From G963422745 sp965214285 (GTDB lineage: Bacteria; Actinomycetota; Acidimicrobiia; Acidimicrobiales; Aldehydirespiratoraceae), in the NCBI GenBank assembly GCA_965214285.1, contig OZ243946.1, positions 1,054,001-1,118,000 on the forward strand: a stretch of DNA of 64,000 nucleotides, read 5' to 3'. A program made the translations under genes and the position numbers. Below are positions 1-8,061 of the stretch, piece by piece (position 1 is the first letter of the stretch; every line of letters starts with the position of its first letter). The notes under the pieces are model-generated. The model did no database searches and had not been told where the DNA came from. It saw only the letters and a list, made by a program, of their open reading frames with translations.

Positions 1-2253
1 GGCAAGACGACGGAGCCTGCGAAGCCCGCCAAGCCATCGGCGAGGTCAGGCGGTGGTGCTCAGCCCACAAGCCAAGCACCCAAGAAGAGCAAGAAGGGGA
101 AGCGTGCGCCCAAGCCGACGGGGTTCGAGCTATGGGGCCAGCACCACGATGCGAGCTCCTATACGGATGTCCTGGTCGGCGTGGTGGAGGCCATCCACGA
201 CCGCCACCCGGATACGTTCCATCGGATTGGGGAACTCCGCGGCACGAAGCGTCTGTGGGCCAGCAAGGACCCCGGCGACCTGATTACCGCCGGGCAGGTG
301 GGGAGCAGCCACTGGCACATCGAGGTCAACCTCAGCGCTGCCGCAAAGGAGAAGCGGGCCAGGCAGTACCTGGAACACTTCGACTACGACCCAGGCGACC
401 TGGAGGTGCTGTGTGGGCCGGGTGCCGCCGCTGCTTCCGTGCAGGCCCAGCCCCGCCAGCAGCCGACTCGCCGTGAGGGCAGCCCTGTGCCGGTCGAGAC
501 TGCGAAACCCGGCAAGACGACGGAGCCTGCGAAGCCCGTTAAGCCCCCAGCGAGGCCAGGCGGTGGTGCTCAGCCCACAAGCCAAGCACTCAAGGAGGGC
601 AAGAAGGGGAAGCGTGCGCCCAAGCCGACGGGGTTCGAGTTGTGGGGTGAGCGCCACGATGCGAGCTCCTACACGGACATTCTGGTCGGCGTGGCAGCAG
701 CGATTCGCCAGCAGGACGTAGGGCGTTTCGACCGGAAGGTAGAGAAACTCAAGAGTTCAAGGGGCAAGCCGTACTTCAGCAAGAATACCGACGACTTCAC
801 TAGGCCCAAACGGGTTAAGGGAAGCTCCTTGTATGTCGAGGCCAACCTCATCGCCGAGGAAGCGCTCAAGCGGGCCAGGCTTTTCCTGGAGCACTTCGGC
901 TACGACCCCGGCGATCTGGTGGTGCTGGATGGGCCGGGTGCGTCCGCTGCATCCGTGCAGGCTCAGCCCCGCCAGCAAGCGACTCGTGGTGCGGGCAGCA
1001 CCACGCCGGCCCAGCCCCGGCGATCAGCTCAGCCCCGCCAGCAGCCGACTCGCCGTGAGGGCAGCCCTGTGCCGGTCGAGACTGCGAAACCCGGCAAGAC
1101 GACGGAGCCTGCGAAGCCCGCCAAGCCATCGGCGAGGCCGGGCGGTGGTGCTCAGCCCAAGGGCCAAGCACCCAAGAAGAGCAAGAAGGGGAAGCGTGCG
1201 CCCAAGCCGACGGGATTCAAGCTCTGGAACCAGCACCACGACGTGAGTTCCTACGCCGATGTCCTGGCCGGCGTGGTGGAGGCCATTTACGACAAGGACC
1301 CAGAACGTTTCGACCGGGAGGTTGGGGGGCTCCGGGGCAGGGTGCGCCCGTTCGCCAGCAAGAACCCCGACGACCTGCTCAGGCACCGGCGAGTCGGGGG
1401 AAGCGACTGGTACGTCGAGACCAACCTCGACGCTGCCGCCACGGTCAAGCGGGCCAGGCGGTTTCTGGAGCACTTCGGCTACGACCCCGGCGATCTGGTG
1501 GTGCTGGATGGGCCGGGTGCGTCCGCTGCATCCGTGCAGGCTCAGCCCCGCCAGCAAGCGACTCGTGGTGCGGGCAGCACCACGCCGGCCCAGCCCCGGC
1601 GATCAGCTCAGCCCCGCCAGCAGCCGACTCGCCGTGCGGGCAGCTCCGCGCCGGCCCAGCCCCGGCGATCGGCTCAGCCCCCTCAGCGCAAAGATCGCCG
1701 TGCGGGCAGCCCTGTGCCGGTCGAGACGGCGAAACCCGGCAAGACGACGGAGCCTGCGAAGCCCGCCAAGCCATCGGCGAGGCCAGGCGATGGTGCTCAG
1801 CCCACAAGCCAAGCACCCAAGAAGAGCAAGAAGGGGAAGGGTTCGCCCAAGCCGACGGGGTTCGAGCTGTTTGGTAACCCCCACAAGGTGGGCTCCTACC
1901 CGGACATTCTGGTCGGTGTGGTAAAAGCGGTATTCGATAAGCGGGAATTACGGACACGGAAGGAAAGAAAGGCTTTCTGGAGTGAGGCCGAGAAACTCCG
2001 TAGCCGGCAAGGCAATCCGTTCGCAGTCAGCAAGAAAGACAAAAATAAGTTGGCCAAACCCCGGCAGATTGGTAAAAGCGGCTGGTTCGTCGATATCGGC
2101 GACCTCGAGCCAGCCCAATTCGAAAAGGAGGCCAAGCGGTTCCTAGAGCACTTCAAACACGAGCCCGACGACCTGAAAGTGCTGAGTGGCTCTGATCCTG
2201 CCGAACAGGATCAGCCCGACCAGCAGCTCAAGCCTCGAAGGGCTAAACGATAG
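1..2253 (+). CDS. Four-fold repeat-domain protein, 5' truncated by the window edge
   Basis: The reading frame is open from base 1, so the true start lies upstream; 750 residues are visible. The protein has four copies of a roughly 100-residue domain, near residues 38-140, 208-313, 402-507 and 617-730. Each begins with PKPTGF followed by an aromatic/leucine patch and ends in a segment like FLEHFGYDPGDL. They are joined by low-complexity linkers rich in Pro, Ala, Lys and Arg that share motifs such as AKPGKTTEPAKP. The domain copies differ more than the linkers, which are nearly identical at DNA level and probably expanded by recombination. I recall similar single modules at the C-termini of some restriction or ATPase-type proteins, but cannot name the family. 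No signal peptide or membrane segment is visible. The next gene starts 5 bp downstream and is probably co-transcribed. Confidence 0.75.
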   Translation, partial: GKTTEPAKPAKPSARSGGGAQPTSQAPKKSKKGKRAPKPTGFELWGQHHDASSYTDVLVGVVEAIHDRHPDTFHRIGELRGTKRLWASKDPGDLITAGQVGSSHWHIEVNLSAAAKEKRARQYLEHFDYDPGDLEVLCGPGAAAASVQAQPRQQPTRREGSPVPVETAKPGKTTEPAKPVKPPARPGGGAQPTSQALKEGKKGKRAPKPTGFELWGERHDASSYTDILVGVAAAIRQQDVGRFDRKVEKLKSSRGKPYFSKNTDDFTRPKRVKGSSLYVEANLIAEEALKRARLFLEHFGYDPGDLVVLDGPGASAASVQAQPRQQATRGAGSTTPAQPRRSAQPRQQPTRREGSPVPVETAKPGKTTEPAKPAKPSARPGGGAQPKGQAPKKSKKGKRAPKPTGFKLWNQHHDVSSYADVLAGVVEAIYDKDPERFDREVGGLRGRVRPFASKNPDDLLRHRRVGGSDWYVETNLDAAATVKRARRFLEHFGYDPGDLVVLDGPGASAASVQAQPRQQATRGAGSTTPAQPRRSAQPRQQPTRRAGSSAPAQPRRSAQPPQRKDRRAGSPVPVETAKPGKTTEPAKPAKPSARPGDGAQPTSQAPKKSKKGKGSPKPTGFELFGNPHKVGSYPDILVGVVKAVFDKRELRTRKERKAFWSEAEKLRSRQGNPFAVSKKDKNKLAKPRQIGKSGWFVDIGDLEPAQFEKEAKRFLEHFKHEPDDLKVLSGSDPAEQDQPDQQLKPRRAKR

Positions 2254-2257
2254 GCGC

Positions 2258-3013
2258 ATGACTGAACAGCCGGAGACCCAACTACGCCCGGCCATCCGCC
2301 TGTTTCTGAGTGCCGGCAAGTGCCTGCTGCCGTGGCGGTGGTGGCGGGGGCGCTCGCCTCCTAGGGAAGAGGAAGCCGAGGACGAGAATTTCAGCGAGGC
2401 GGTTGCCAATTTCCGCGAGGCGGTTGCCAGGGCGCCTTCATGTCCTAAACCGTCTACGGAGTATTCAGTGGAGTTCTACAAGTCACTCTACGAGGAGCGA
2501 AAGACCTCGATTGACCGCCAAGCAGCGCGACTGTCGGAGTGTCGTGAGGCCGCCAACAGAGCTATAACTTTGGCCGCTATCTTGGTGGCCTTCGTGGTTT
2601 CGGACATCGGTTCAAGTGAGGGACCTATTGGAGCTATCACCATTGCGACGTCCATTGTTGGTCTTGCCTTCTGTGTGGCTTTGACAATCATGATTTGGAG
2701 GCCGATCGACTTCGCTCATGCTCGATTCTATGCCTCAGAGTTGTTGACAACCTTGTACCCTAAGCGTAAGCCGAAGGACGATGCCGAAGAGAGACCGGAT
2801 GAGGACGATGCCGAAGAGAGGCTGGATGATAAGGATGCCAAAGAGAGGCCGAATGAGAAGGATGCCTACCGATGGTTGGCGGTCAAGCTCGATGGCCCAC
2901 ATCAGGACAATGAGGAGAAGCTCAAGGAAGTTGTAGCTGCTCTGGAGGATCTCCAGGTCACGGTCTCTGTGCTGATATTCGTGCTTCTTGGCTTGACGCT
3001 CCTGGCGAACTGA
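2258..3013 (+). CDS. Small membrane protein with acidic repeat, function unknown
   Basis: 251 residues from the ATG just after the preceding stop; an upstream in-frame start inside the neighbour is less likely. Two adjacent hydrophobic segments (about residues 102-116 and 124-147) and a third at the extreme C-terminus (235-250) predict a membrane protein. Between them lies a charged cytosolic-type region with a roughly ten-residue repeat of the DDAEERP type (about 174-201). The N-terminal 100 residues are soluble, charged and possibly helical. Base composition is AT-richer than in the housekeeping genes, fitting acquired DNA. The close spacing to the repeat-domain gene suggests the two act together. 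A two-TM sensor or effector in a defence locus is possible, but no catalytic motif is visible. Confidence 0.65.
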   Translation: MTEQPETQLRPAIRLFLSAGKCLLPWRWWRGRSPPREEEAEDENFSEAVANFREAVARAPSCPKPSTEYSVEFYKSLYEERKTSIDRQAARLSECREAANRAITLAAILVAFVVSDIGSSEGPIGAITIATSIVGLAFCVALTIMIWRPIDFAHARFYASELLTTLYPKRKPKDDAEERPDEDDAEERLDDKDAKERPNEKDAYRWLAVKLDGPHQDNEEKLKEVVAALEDLQVTVSVLIFVLLGLTLLAN

Positions 3014-3207
3014 TCTGTGGCGCCAGGTCCAATGGGAGGAAGCTTCTCGCATGTCGCAGGCCAAGGGCTGGCTCTGTGAGCGGCCTTGGGCGTATTGGGA
3101 TTGTCGCGCTAGCGCTGGCTGGAATGCTATACGATACCCCAAATCGCTTCAGGGTGCAACCCGTCTATTCAATCTTGATCGGGCACAAGTAGCTGGGCGC
3201 AGGGGGG

Positions 3208-3641
3208 GTGTCTGAGCAGACCGTGCGCAATTGGAAACGGGTGTTCGTGGAGTCGGGCCGGGAGGGCCTGGAGCGGGGGATGGGGCGCCGTTCTTCTCGG
3301 GAGTTCGAGCTGGCTGCCGAGAACGAGGAGATCAAGGCTGCTCTGGGGGAGGCGCATGTCCAGCTGAGGGTGCTCAAAAAGGGGGCGCAGTATCTCCCCC
3401 CTTCGAGGAGCCCCGGGATGATCCGCGCCGATGCGGGGCTGAGGGTGCCGAGGTTCTGTGTGCTGGTGGGGGTGCCGCGGCGCAGCTACCAGCGGCTCCT
3501 GGCGCGGCTGCGCGCCGGGGACCCCGGTGAAGGGCCCGTGGCCGGCGCCGGTGGTGGACCGCATCGAGCCGGTGGCGGCCACGTACGCCTAGGCGTGGCC
3601 CGCCTGGGGCTATCGCATGATCCGGATCCTCAATAGCGGTG
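3208..3641 (+). pseudogene. IS3-family transposase remnant (orfA/orfB fusion debris)
   Basis: The first part reads like the end of an IS3-type OrfA: a helix-turn-helix segment (SEQTVRNWKRVFVESG), then a leucine-rich stretch ending LRVLKKGAQYL. An OrfB-like start (MIRADAGLRV) follows in the same frame. The matching continuation (PVVDRIEPVAATYA, then AWPAWGYRMIRILNS) appears only in another frame and across a stop codon, so the gene is frameshifted and broken. The catalytic DDE core is absent and no inverted terminal repeats were found. It is a dead fragment marking past insertion in this accessory block. Its last codons lie inside a 96-bp repeat shared with position 5722. Confidence 0.6.
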
Positions 3642-3713
3642 AAGGTGGCAGCGCCCCGTAGGGTCCTTAGTCGAGTTCCCGCAGGGGGTACCGTCCTGCT
3701 TCGTACCCGAACA
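3618..3713. repeat. Copy 1 of a 96-bp direct repeat
   Basis: About 85-90% identical by eye to 5722-5817, with the first 47 bases identical. On the minus strand it encodes the C-terminal tail of the membrane-repeat gene ending at 3630. On the plus strand its first bases are the last recognisable codons of the IS3 remnant. Confidence 0.85.
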
Positions 3714-5390
3714 TAGCGGTGTTTGTGATGACCTGGATCTACGGCCGGAGGGGGATCGACCGCCGACGAACAGATCGGCAAGGACTTCTAGGCCGGCCAA
3801 TATGGAGGATAGCAGGACAGGAATGAGGACAGGCGCGACAGGCGCGACTAGCGCAGTGGCGCCAGCCCATTTGATAGCCGGGTCCATCGATACGCCAAAG
3901 ACTAGGTGAAGAAGGATGAACACGCCGAAGCCGACGATCAAAAAGATCCGCACTATGACTTGGATGACCGACAGGCCAGCAGAGAAGACAAAGAGGACAG
4001 CCACGAGGATTGTCACGACTAGCGCGGTGGCCACAGCCCATTTGATAGCCGGGTCCGTCGGTACGCCAAAGACTAGGTGAAGAAGGATGAACACGCCGAA
4101 GCCGACGATCAAAAAGATCCCTGCCATGCCTTGGATGACCGATGAGATGAGCCGGTCGTCCACCCATTCCATGACACTGAAGACAGTCAGGAGGATAGGC
4201 GCGACTAACGCGGCGGCCACAGCTCCCTTGATAGCCGGGTTCGTCGATACGCCAAAGACTAAGTTGAGGATGAACACGCCGAAGCCGACGATCAAGAAGA
4301 TCCCTACCATGCCTTGGATGACCGATGACATCTCCTTGACCCACTTCATGACACCGATGGCAGACATGAGGACTGTCGCGATTAGCGCGGTGGCCACAGC
4401 CCCTTCGATCGCCGGGTTCGTCGATACGCCAAAGACTAGGTGAAGAAGGATGAACACGCCGAAGCCGACGATCAAGAAGATCCCTGCCATGCCTTGGATC
4501 ATCGATGAGATGAGTCGCTCGAACCCTTCAAGCCGATCCATCAGCCAGCCCATGACACTGAGGGCAGTCAGGAGGATGGACGCGATTAGCGCGGTAGCCA
4601 CAGCTCCCTTGATAGCCGGGTTCGTCGATACGCCAAAGACGAAGTTGAGGATGAACACGCCGAAGCCGACGATCAAGAAAATCCCTACCACGCCTTGGAT
4701 GACCGATGATATCTCCTTGACCCACTTCATGACACCGATGGCAGTCATGAGGACTGTCGCGACTAGCGCGGTGGCCACAGCCCCTTCGATCGCCGGGTTC
4801 GTCGATACGCCCAAGACTAGGTGAAGAAGGATGAACACGCCGAAGGCAACGATCAAGAAGACTCCTGCCATGCCTTGGATCATCGATGAGATGAGTCGCT
4901 CGAACCCTTCAAGCCGATCCATCAGCCAGCCCATGACACTGAGGACAGTCAGGAGGATGGACGCGATTAGCGCGGTAGCCACAGCTCCCTTGATAGCCGG
5001 GTTCGTCGATACGCCAAAGACGAAGTTGAGGATGAACACGCCGAAGCCGACGATCAAGAAAATCCCTACCACGCCTTGGATGACCGATGATATCTCCTTG
5101 ACCCACTTCATGACACCGATGGCAGTCATGAGGACTGTCGCGACTAGCGCGGTGGCCACAGCCCCTTCGATCGCCGGGTTCGTCGATACGCCCAAGACTA
5201 TTTGAAGGGTGAAAGCGCCGAAGGCAACGGCCAAGAAGACTCCTGCCGTGGCTTGGGTGAACGATGACAGGCGCCGCTCGTGCCGCTTGAGCCGCTCGGA
5301 CAGCCAGCTCATGGCACTGAGGATAGTCACGAGGACAGTCGCGATCAGCGATAGGCAAAGAACCCAGGTGAAGGATGATGACGATGACAT
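3630..5390 (-). CDS. Membrane protein made of eight repeated units with C-terminal Cys/His tail
   Basis: 586 residues starting at the ATG complementary to 5388-5390, chosen because a TACAAT box lies exactly 6 nt upstream; a longer in-frame extension to 5582 has no membrane character. The protein is almost entirely eight units of about 62 residues. Each has a segment like GIFLIVGFGVFIL, the signature FGVSTNPAI, a second hydrophobic stretch (GAVATALIAT) and a short amphipathic linker. Two unit types alternate (PAIEG and PAIKG), giving a 381-bp higher-order period with near-identical DNA copies. After the last unit comes an Arg/Ser-rich linker, then a tail CSGTKQDGTPCGN...CHLHRY resembling the small CxxTxxGxxC...CxxH zinc-knuckle seen at the ends of many unrelated bacterial proteins. 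The function is unknown. A pore or membrane-disrupting assembly is only speculation. Confidence 0.75.
   Translation of the reverse strand: MSSSSSFTWVLCLSLIATVLVTILSAMSWLSERLKRHERRLSSFTQATAGVFLAVAFGAFTLQIVLGVSTNPAIEGAVATALVATVLMTAIGVMKWVKEISSVIQGVVGIFLIVGFGVFILNFVFGVSTNPAIKGAVATALIASILLTVLSVMGWLMDRLEGFERLISSMIQGMAGVFLIVAFGVFILLHLVLGVSTNPAIEGAVATALVATVLMTAIGVMKWVKEISSVIQGVVGIFLIVGFGVFILNFVFGVSTNPAIKGAVATALIASILLTALSVMGWLMDRLEGFERLISSMIQGMAGIFLIVGFGVFILLHLVFGVSTNPAIEGAVATALIATVLMSAIGVMKWVKEMSSVIQGMVGIFLIVGFGVFILNLVFGVSTNPAIKGAVAAALVAPILLTVFSVMEWVDDRLISSVIQGMAGIFLIVGFGVFILLHLVFGVPTDPAIKWAVATALVVTILVAVLFVFSAGLSVIQVIVRIFLIVGFGVFILLHLVFGVSMDPAIKWAGATALVAPVAPVLIPVLLSSILAGLEVLADLFVGGRSPSGRRSRSSQTPLCSGTKQDGTPCGNSTKDPTGRCHLHRY
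4450..5211. repeat. Two 381-bp tandem coding repeats
   Basis: 4450-4830 and 4831-5211 are nearly identical; I counted only a few differences, for example one G/A between 4549-4845 and 4930-5226. A more diverged copy precedes them from about 4087. Each encodes two membrane units of the gene on the minus strand. The period is a multiple of three, so copy-number change keeps the frame. Confidence 0.85.
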
Positions 5391-5733
5391 GTGCAGATTG
5401 TACCCCAGTCGTTGACGCCGAACGGCATCCCCGCAGAGTTCAGCCTTTAGCCAATGCCCATTCGCAGATCTACGCCGGTCACGAAATCGTGGCGCTCGCA
5501 ATTTCGGCTCGGTGGTGCGGGCGATCGTGGTCTGCGACCGCAGCGGTTCGTCCGCTGCCGGGAAGCGGGCTAGATGCGCCATGAGCTGGGTTGTGGAGCG
5601 GGCTTTGCCTTCGGTGTGGACACCAGTCTGCCGCCGAAGTTGGCGTCGAGGTCTTCGCGGGTGAGGTAGCCGGGCTTACGGCGGCACGGTGATAACCTGG
5701 CTGGCGGTCCTCCCTGAGGACTGATCCGGATCC
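5391..5733. other. Intergenic stretch of 343 bp without a recognisable gene
   Basis: It contains the TACAAT -10 box of the membrane-repeat gene (complement of 5397-5402) and the first 12 bases of the second 96-bp repeat. Minus-strand frames across 5570-5720 are open but show no family I recognise; they may be remnants of a mobile gene. Confidence 0.5.
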
Positions 5734-5817
5734 TCAATAGCGGTGAAGGTGGCAGCGCCCCGTAGGGTGAGTAGTCGAGTTCCCGCAGGGCGTGCCGTCC
5801 TGCGTTGTCCCTGAACA
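5722..5817. repeat. Copy 2 of the 96-bp direct repeat
   Basis: Matches 3618-3713. It encodes the C-terminal tail of the small membrane paralogue on the minus strand. It also carries the bases that read as the end of the IS3 remnant at copy 1, although no transposase sequence precedes it here. Confidence 0.85.
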
Positions 5818-6048
5818 TGGATGTCCTCTGGGTCTACGCCCAGATCGGGACAAGCCGCCGCCGAACAGCTTGGACAGCCAGTCCGTGGCAGTGACGAGAA
5901 TCACGAGGATAGTCACGCACAGCGCGGTGGCCACAGCCCATTCGATCGCCGGGTCCGTTGACACGCCAAAGACCAGGTGAAGAAGGAAGAACACGCCGAA
6001 GCCGACGATAATGAAGATCCCGGCCATGCCTTGGATGAAGTCGGACAT
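5734..6048 (-). CDS. Single-unit paralogue of the membrane-repeat protein
   Basis: 104 residues. It has one copy of the unit found eight times in the neighbour: MSDFIQGMAGIF, a hydrophobic helix, FGVSTDPAIEW, and a second hydrophobic helix (about residues 38-56). An Arg/Gly linker and the same C-terminal tail pattern CSGTTQDGTPCGN...CHLHRY follow. The start is supported by a TACGAT box complementary to 6055-6060, 6 nt before the ATG, so it is probably read from a leaderless mRNA. It lies upstream of, and in the same direction as, the large repeat gene. It may be the ancestral unit, with the large protein arising by internal duplication. Function unknown. Confidence 0.7.
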   Translation of the reverse strand: MSDFIQGMAGIFIIVGFGVFFLLHLVFGVSTDPAIEWAVATALCVTILVILVTATDWLSKLFGGGLSRSGRRPRGHPCSGTTQDGTPCGNSTTHPTGRCHLHRY

Positions 6049-6084
6049 GCCGGAATCGTAGACGCTCCGTCCAGGCCAAGCAAG

Positions 6085-6306
6085 TCAACCGCATCCTCCT
6101 TCGGGGTGTCGGTTCGGCCTGGGTGTGTGAGCTAGCCGGGATCGCGGCAAGGCGATGTCGATCGCAGTCGGGATGTCGTCGACGAGATCCCGGCGGACCA
6201 GCGCGGATGCCAAGCAGAGCGCGGCGTCTGGCGCGCGGACGGCGATCTCGACAAGACCGAAGTTCGCCGGCAGGCTCGGGTGGGCGCAGATGCGTCGGGC
6301 GACTTG
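6085..6306 (-). pseudogene. Fragment resembling an AbiEi-type antitoxin
   Basis: Between stop codons, the minus strand encodes about 73 residues with no start codon. They include LVEIAVRAPDAALCLASAL, then LVDDIPTAIDIALPR. This pattern is typical of the middle of AbiEi-family antitoxins of type IV toxin-antitoxin systems. The N-terminal winged helix and the rest of the C-terminus are missing, and no toxin gene lies beside it. I read it as a decayed antitoxin. The rest of 6049-6480 shows no gene. Confidence is moderate because the call rests on motif recall. Confidence 0.45.
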
Positions 6307-6481
6307 CTAGTGCTGTCGCCGGCGTGTGCCGCATCGAGCCTCCGGTGCGACCAGCCTGCCTTGCGCGGCAACGCGCCCCCGCCGCCAGGGACGTGGACGG
6401 CACGCAGCGGACGATCCGCGGCTGAGGCGACCGAGGCCTCGGATGGCGTGGTGCGGGGGCCGAGGGCGTAAGGTGGGGCCT

Positions 6482-7336
6482 GTGGCAGCCGAACTGGACA
6501 TAACTCCCACGGCGGGATGCCTCGGGGCGCGCATCGAGGGCCTCGACGCATCCGACATAGACGAAGGCGTGGCGTCGCAGCTCCAGAAGGCGCTGATCGA
6601 CCATCACGTGATATTCATGCCCGGCTTGGCCCCCACGCCTGCGCAGCTGCGCGACATCGCCTCGCTGTACGGCCCGGTTGACGCCCACCCCTATCTGCCC
6701 AAGGCCGACCCCGACATCGCAGAGGTCGACATCCTCGACTCGTCGGCCACCCCTGCCGCTGATGTGTGGCACACCGACATGACCTTCGTGGCTGAGCCGC
6801 CGCTGGCCGCGCTGCTGCACATGGTCGACGGCCCCGACTACGGCGGCGACACCATGTGGATCAACTGCCACGCCGTCTACGACACGCTGTCGGCGCCGAT
6901 GCAGGCGTTCCTGGAGGGCCTCACCTGCGTACACGACGACGCCTCCCAGGGAGACCGCAAGGCCGAGCACCCGCTGATCCGCATCCACCCCGACACCGGG
7001 CGCAAGAGCCTCTATGTCAACAAGCAGTTCAGCCGGCGCATCCCGCAGCTCTCGCGGCCCGAGTCGCAGAACCTTCTCGCCTATCTGTACCGCTGGCAGG
7101 AGCAGGTCGCCTTCAGCTGTCGCTGGAGCTGGAGCAACGGCGACGTGGTGCTCTGGGACGAGCGGGTGACGCTGCACTCGGTGGTGCACGACCAGCGCAA
7201 GCGCCGCGTGCTGCATCGCTGCTCGGTGCTGGGCGACCGCCCGCAGGCGCCCGACGGCGCGCCGTCCTGGCCCCGCCACGAGCGCGACAAGATGGCGTCG
7301 TCGGGCTACTTCGGATTCGGCGGCTACGAGTTCTGA
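6482..7336 (+). CDS. TauD/TfdA-family Fe(II)/2-oxoglutarate dioxygenase
   Basis: 284 residues, the usual family length. The iron-binding facial triad is present: WHTDMTF gives His97 and Asp99, and WDERVTLH gives the distal His near residue 232. Arginines shortly after it would hold 2-oxoglutarate. Such enzymes oxidise small acids such as taurine, aryloxyalkanoates or alkyl sulfates with O2 and 2-oxoglutarate; the substrate cannot be told here. The GTG start at 6482 was chosen because a TAAGGT box sits 7 nt before it (6469-6474) and the N-terminus then matches the family. It is followed directly by pyrE, probably in one transcript. Confidence 0.85.
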   Translation: MAAELDITPTAGCLGARIEGLDASDIDEGVASQLQKALIDHHVIFMPGLAPTPAQLRDIASLYGPVDAHPYLPKADPDIAEVDILDSSATPAADVWHTDMTFVAEPPLAALLHMVDGPDYGGDTMWINCHAVYDTLSAPMQAFLEGLTCVHDDASQGDRKAEHPLIRIHPDTGRKSLYVNKQFSRRIPQLSRPESQNLLAYLYRWQEQVAFSCRWSWSNGDVVLWDERVTLHSVVHDQRKRRVLHRCSVLGDRPQAPDGAPSWPRHERDKMASSGYFGFGGYEF

Positions 7337-7347
7337 GCGGCGACGAC

Positions 7348-8061
7348 TTGTCCGGCGCCGACCCGCCCCACGACGGCCGCGACGGGTCCGCCGTCGGGCC
7401 CCACAAGGCGGACTTCATCGAGTTCATGGTGCGCTGCGGCGTGCTGAGCTTCGGCGATTTCGTCACCAAGAGCGGGCGCCGCACGCCGTACTTCCTCAAC
7501 ACCGGCGGCTACCGCACCGGCGAGCAGCTGGCCCGCCTCGGCGAGCACTACGCCACCGCCATCGAGCAGCACTGGCCCGACGGCGTCGACATCCTCTTCG
7601 GCCCGGCCTACAAGGGAATCCCGCTGGTCGCCGCGGCCTCTATGGCGCTGGCCGCGAGAGGCCAGGACGTGGGCTACTGCTTCAACCGCAAGGAGCTCAA
7701 GGACCACGGCGAGGGCGGCGCCCTGGTCGGCGCCCGCCCCGCCGACGGCGACCGGGTGCTGATCGTCGAGGACGTGACCACCGCCGGCACCTCGATCCGC
7801 GAGACGGTGCCGCTGCTGCGCGCCGCGGCCGGCACGGAGCCGGTCGGCCTGATCGTCTCCGCGGACCGTCAAGAACGCGGCCGCGGCGAACGCGCCGCGC
7901 TGGCCGAGATCGCAGACGAGTTCGCCATGCCCGCCCGGTCCATCGTCACCCTCGATGAGATCGTGGCCCACCTGCACGGCCGGGAGATCGACGGGCGGGT
8001 GCTGCTCGACGACGCCGTGCTGGCGCGCATCGATGCCTACCGGGACGAATACGGCGCCTGA
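7348..8061 (+). CDS. pyrE: Orotate phosphoribosyltransferase
   Basis: Converts orotate plus PRPP to orotidine 5'-monophosphate in pyrimidine synthesis. The sequence shows the family landmarks: FGDFVTKSGRRTPYFLNTG near the N-terminus, YKGIPL, NRKELKDHGEGG (the flexible catalytic loop) and the PRPP motif VLIVEDVTTAGTSI. The first ATG (7426) would remove conserved residues (FIEF) that precede the TKSG block in known enzymes, so an upstream start is needed. The TTG at 7348 is my choice, with CTG 7333 an alternative; the exact start is uncertain. The 3' end overlaps the convergent rhomboid gene by 25 bp. Confidence 0.9.
   Translation: MSGADPPHDGRDGSAVGPHKADFIEFMVRCGVLSFGDFVTKSGRRTPYFLNTGGYRTGEQLARLGEHYATAIEQHWPDGVDILFGPAYKGIPLVAAASMALAARGQDVGYCFNRKELKDHGEGGALVGARPADGDRVLIVEDVTTAGTSIRETVPLLRAAAGTEPVGLIVSADRQERGRGERAALAEIADEFAMPARSIVTLDEIVAHLHGREIDGRVLLDDAVLARIDAYRDEYGA

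Noticed and set aside
3208..3641. Complete IS3 element
   Set aside because: No DDE core, no terminal inverted repeats, frameshifted and only about 430 bp remain.
4087..5205. Three 118-124-residue plus-strand ORFs opening MNTPKPTIKKIP or MNTPKATIKKTP
   Set aside because: They are antisense shadows of the membrane-repeat gene; their similarity only reflects the 381-bp DNA repeat.
4087..5211. Possible CRISPR-like repeats
   Set aside because: The period is 381 bp, coding and in frame, without spacers.
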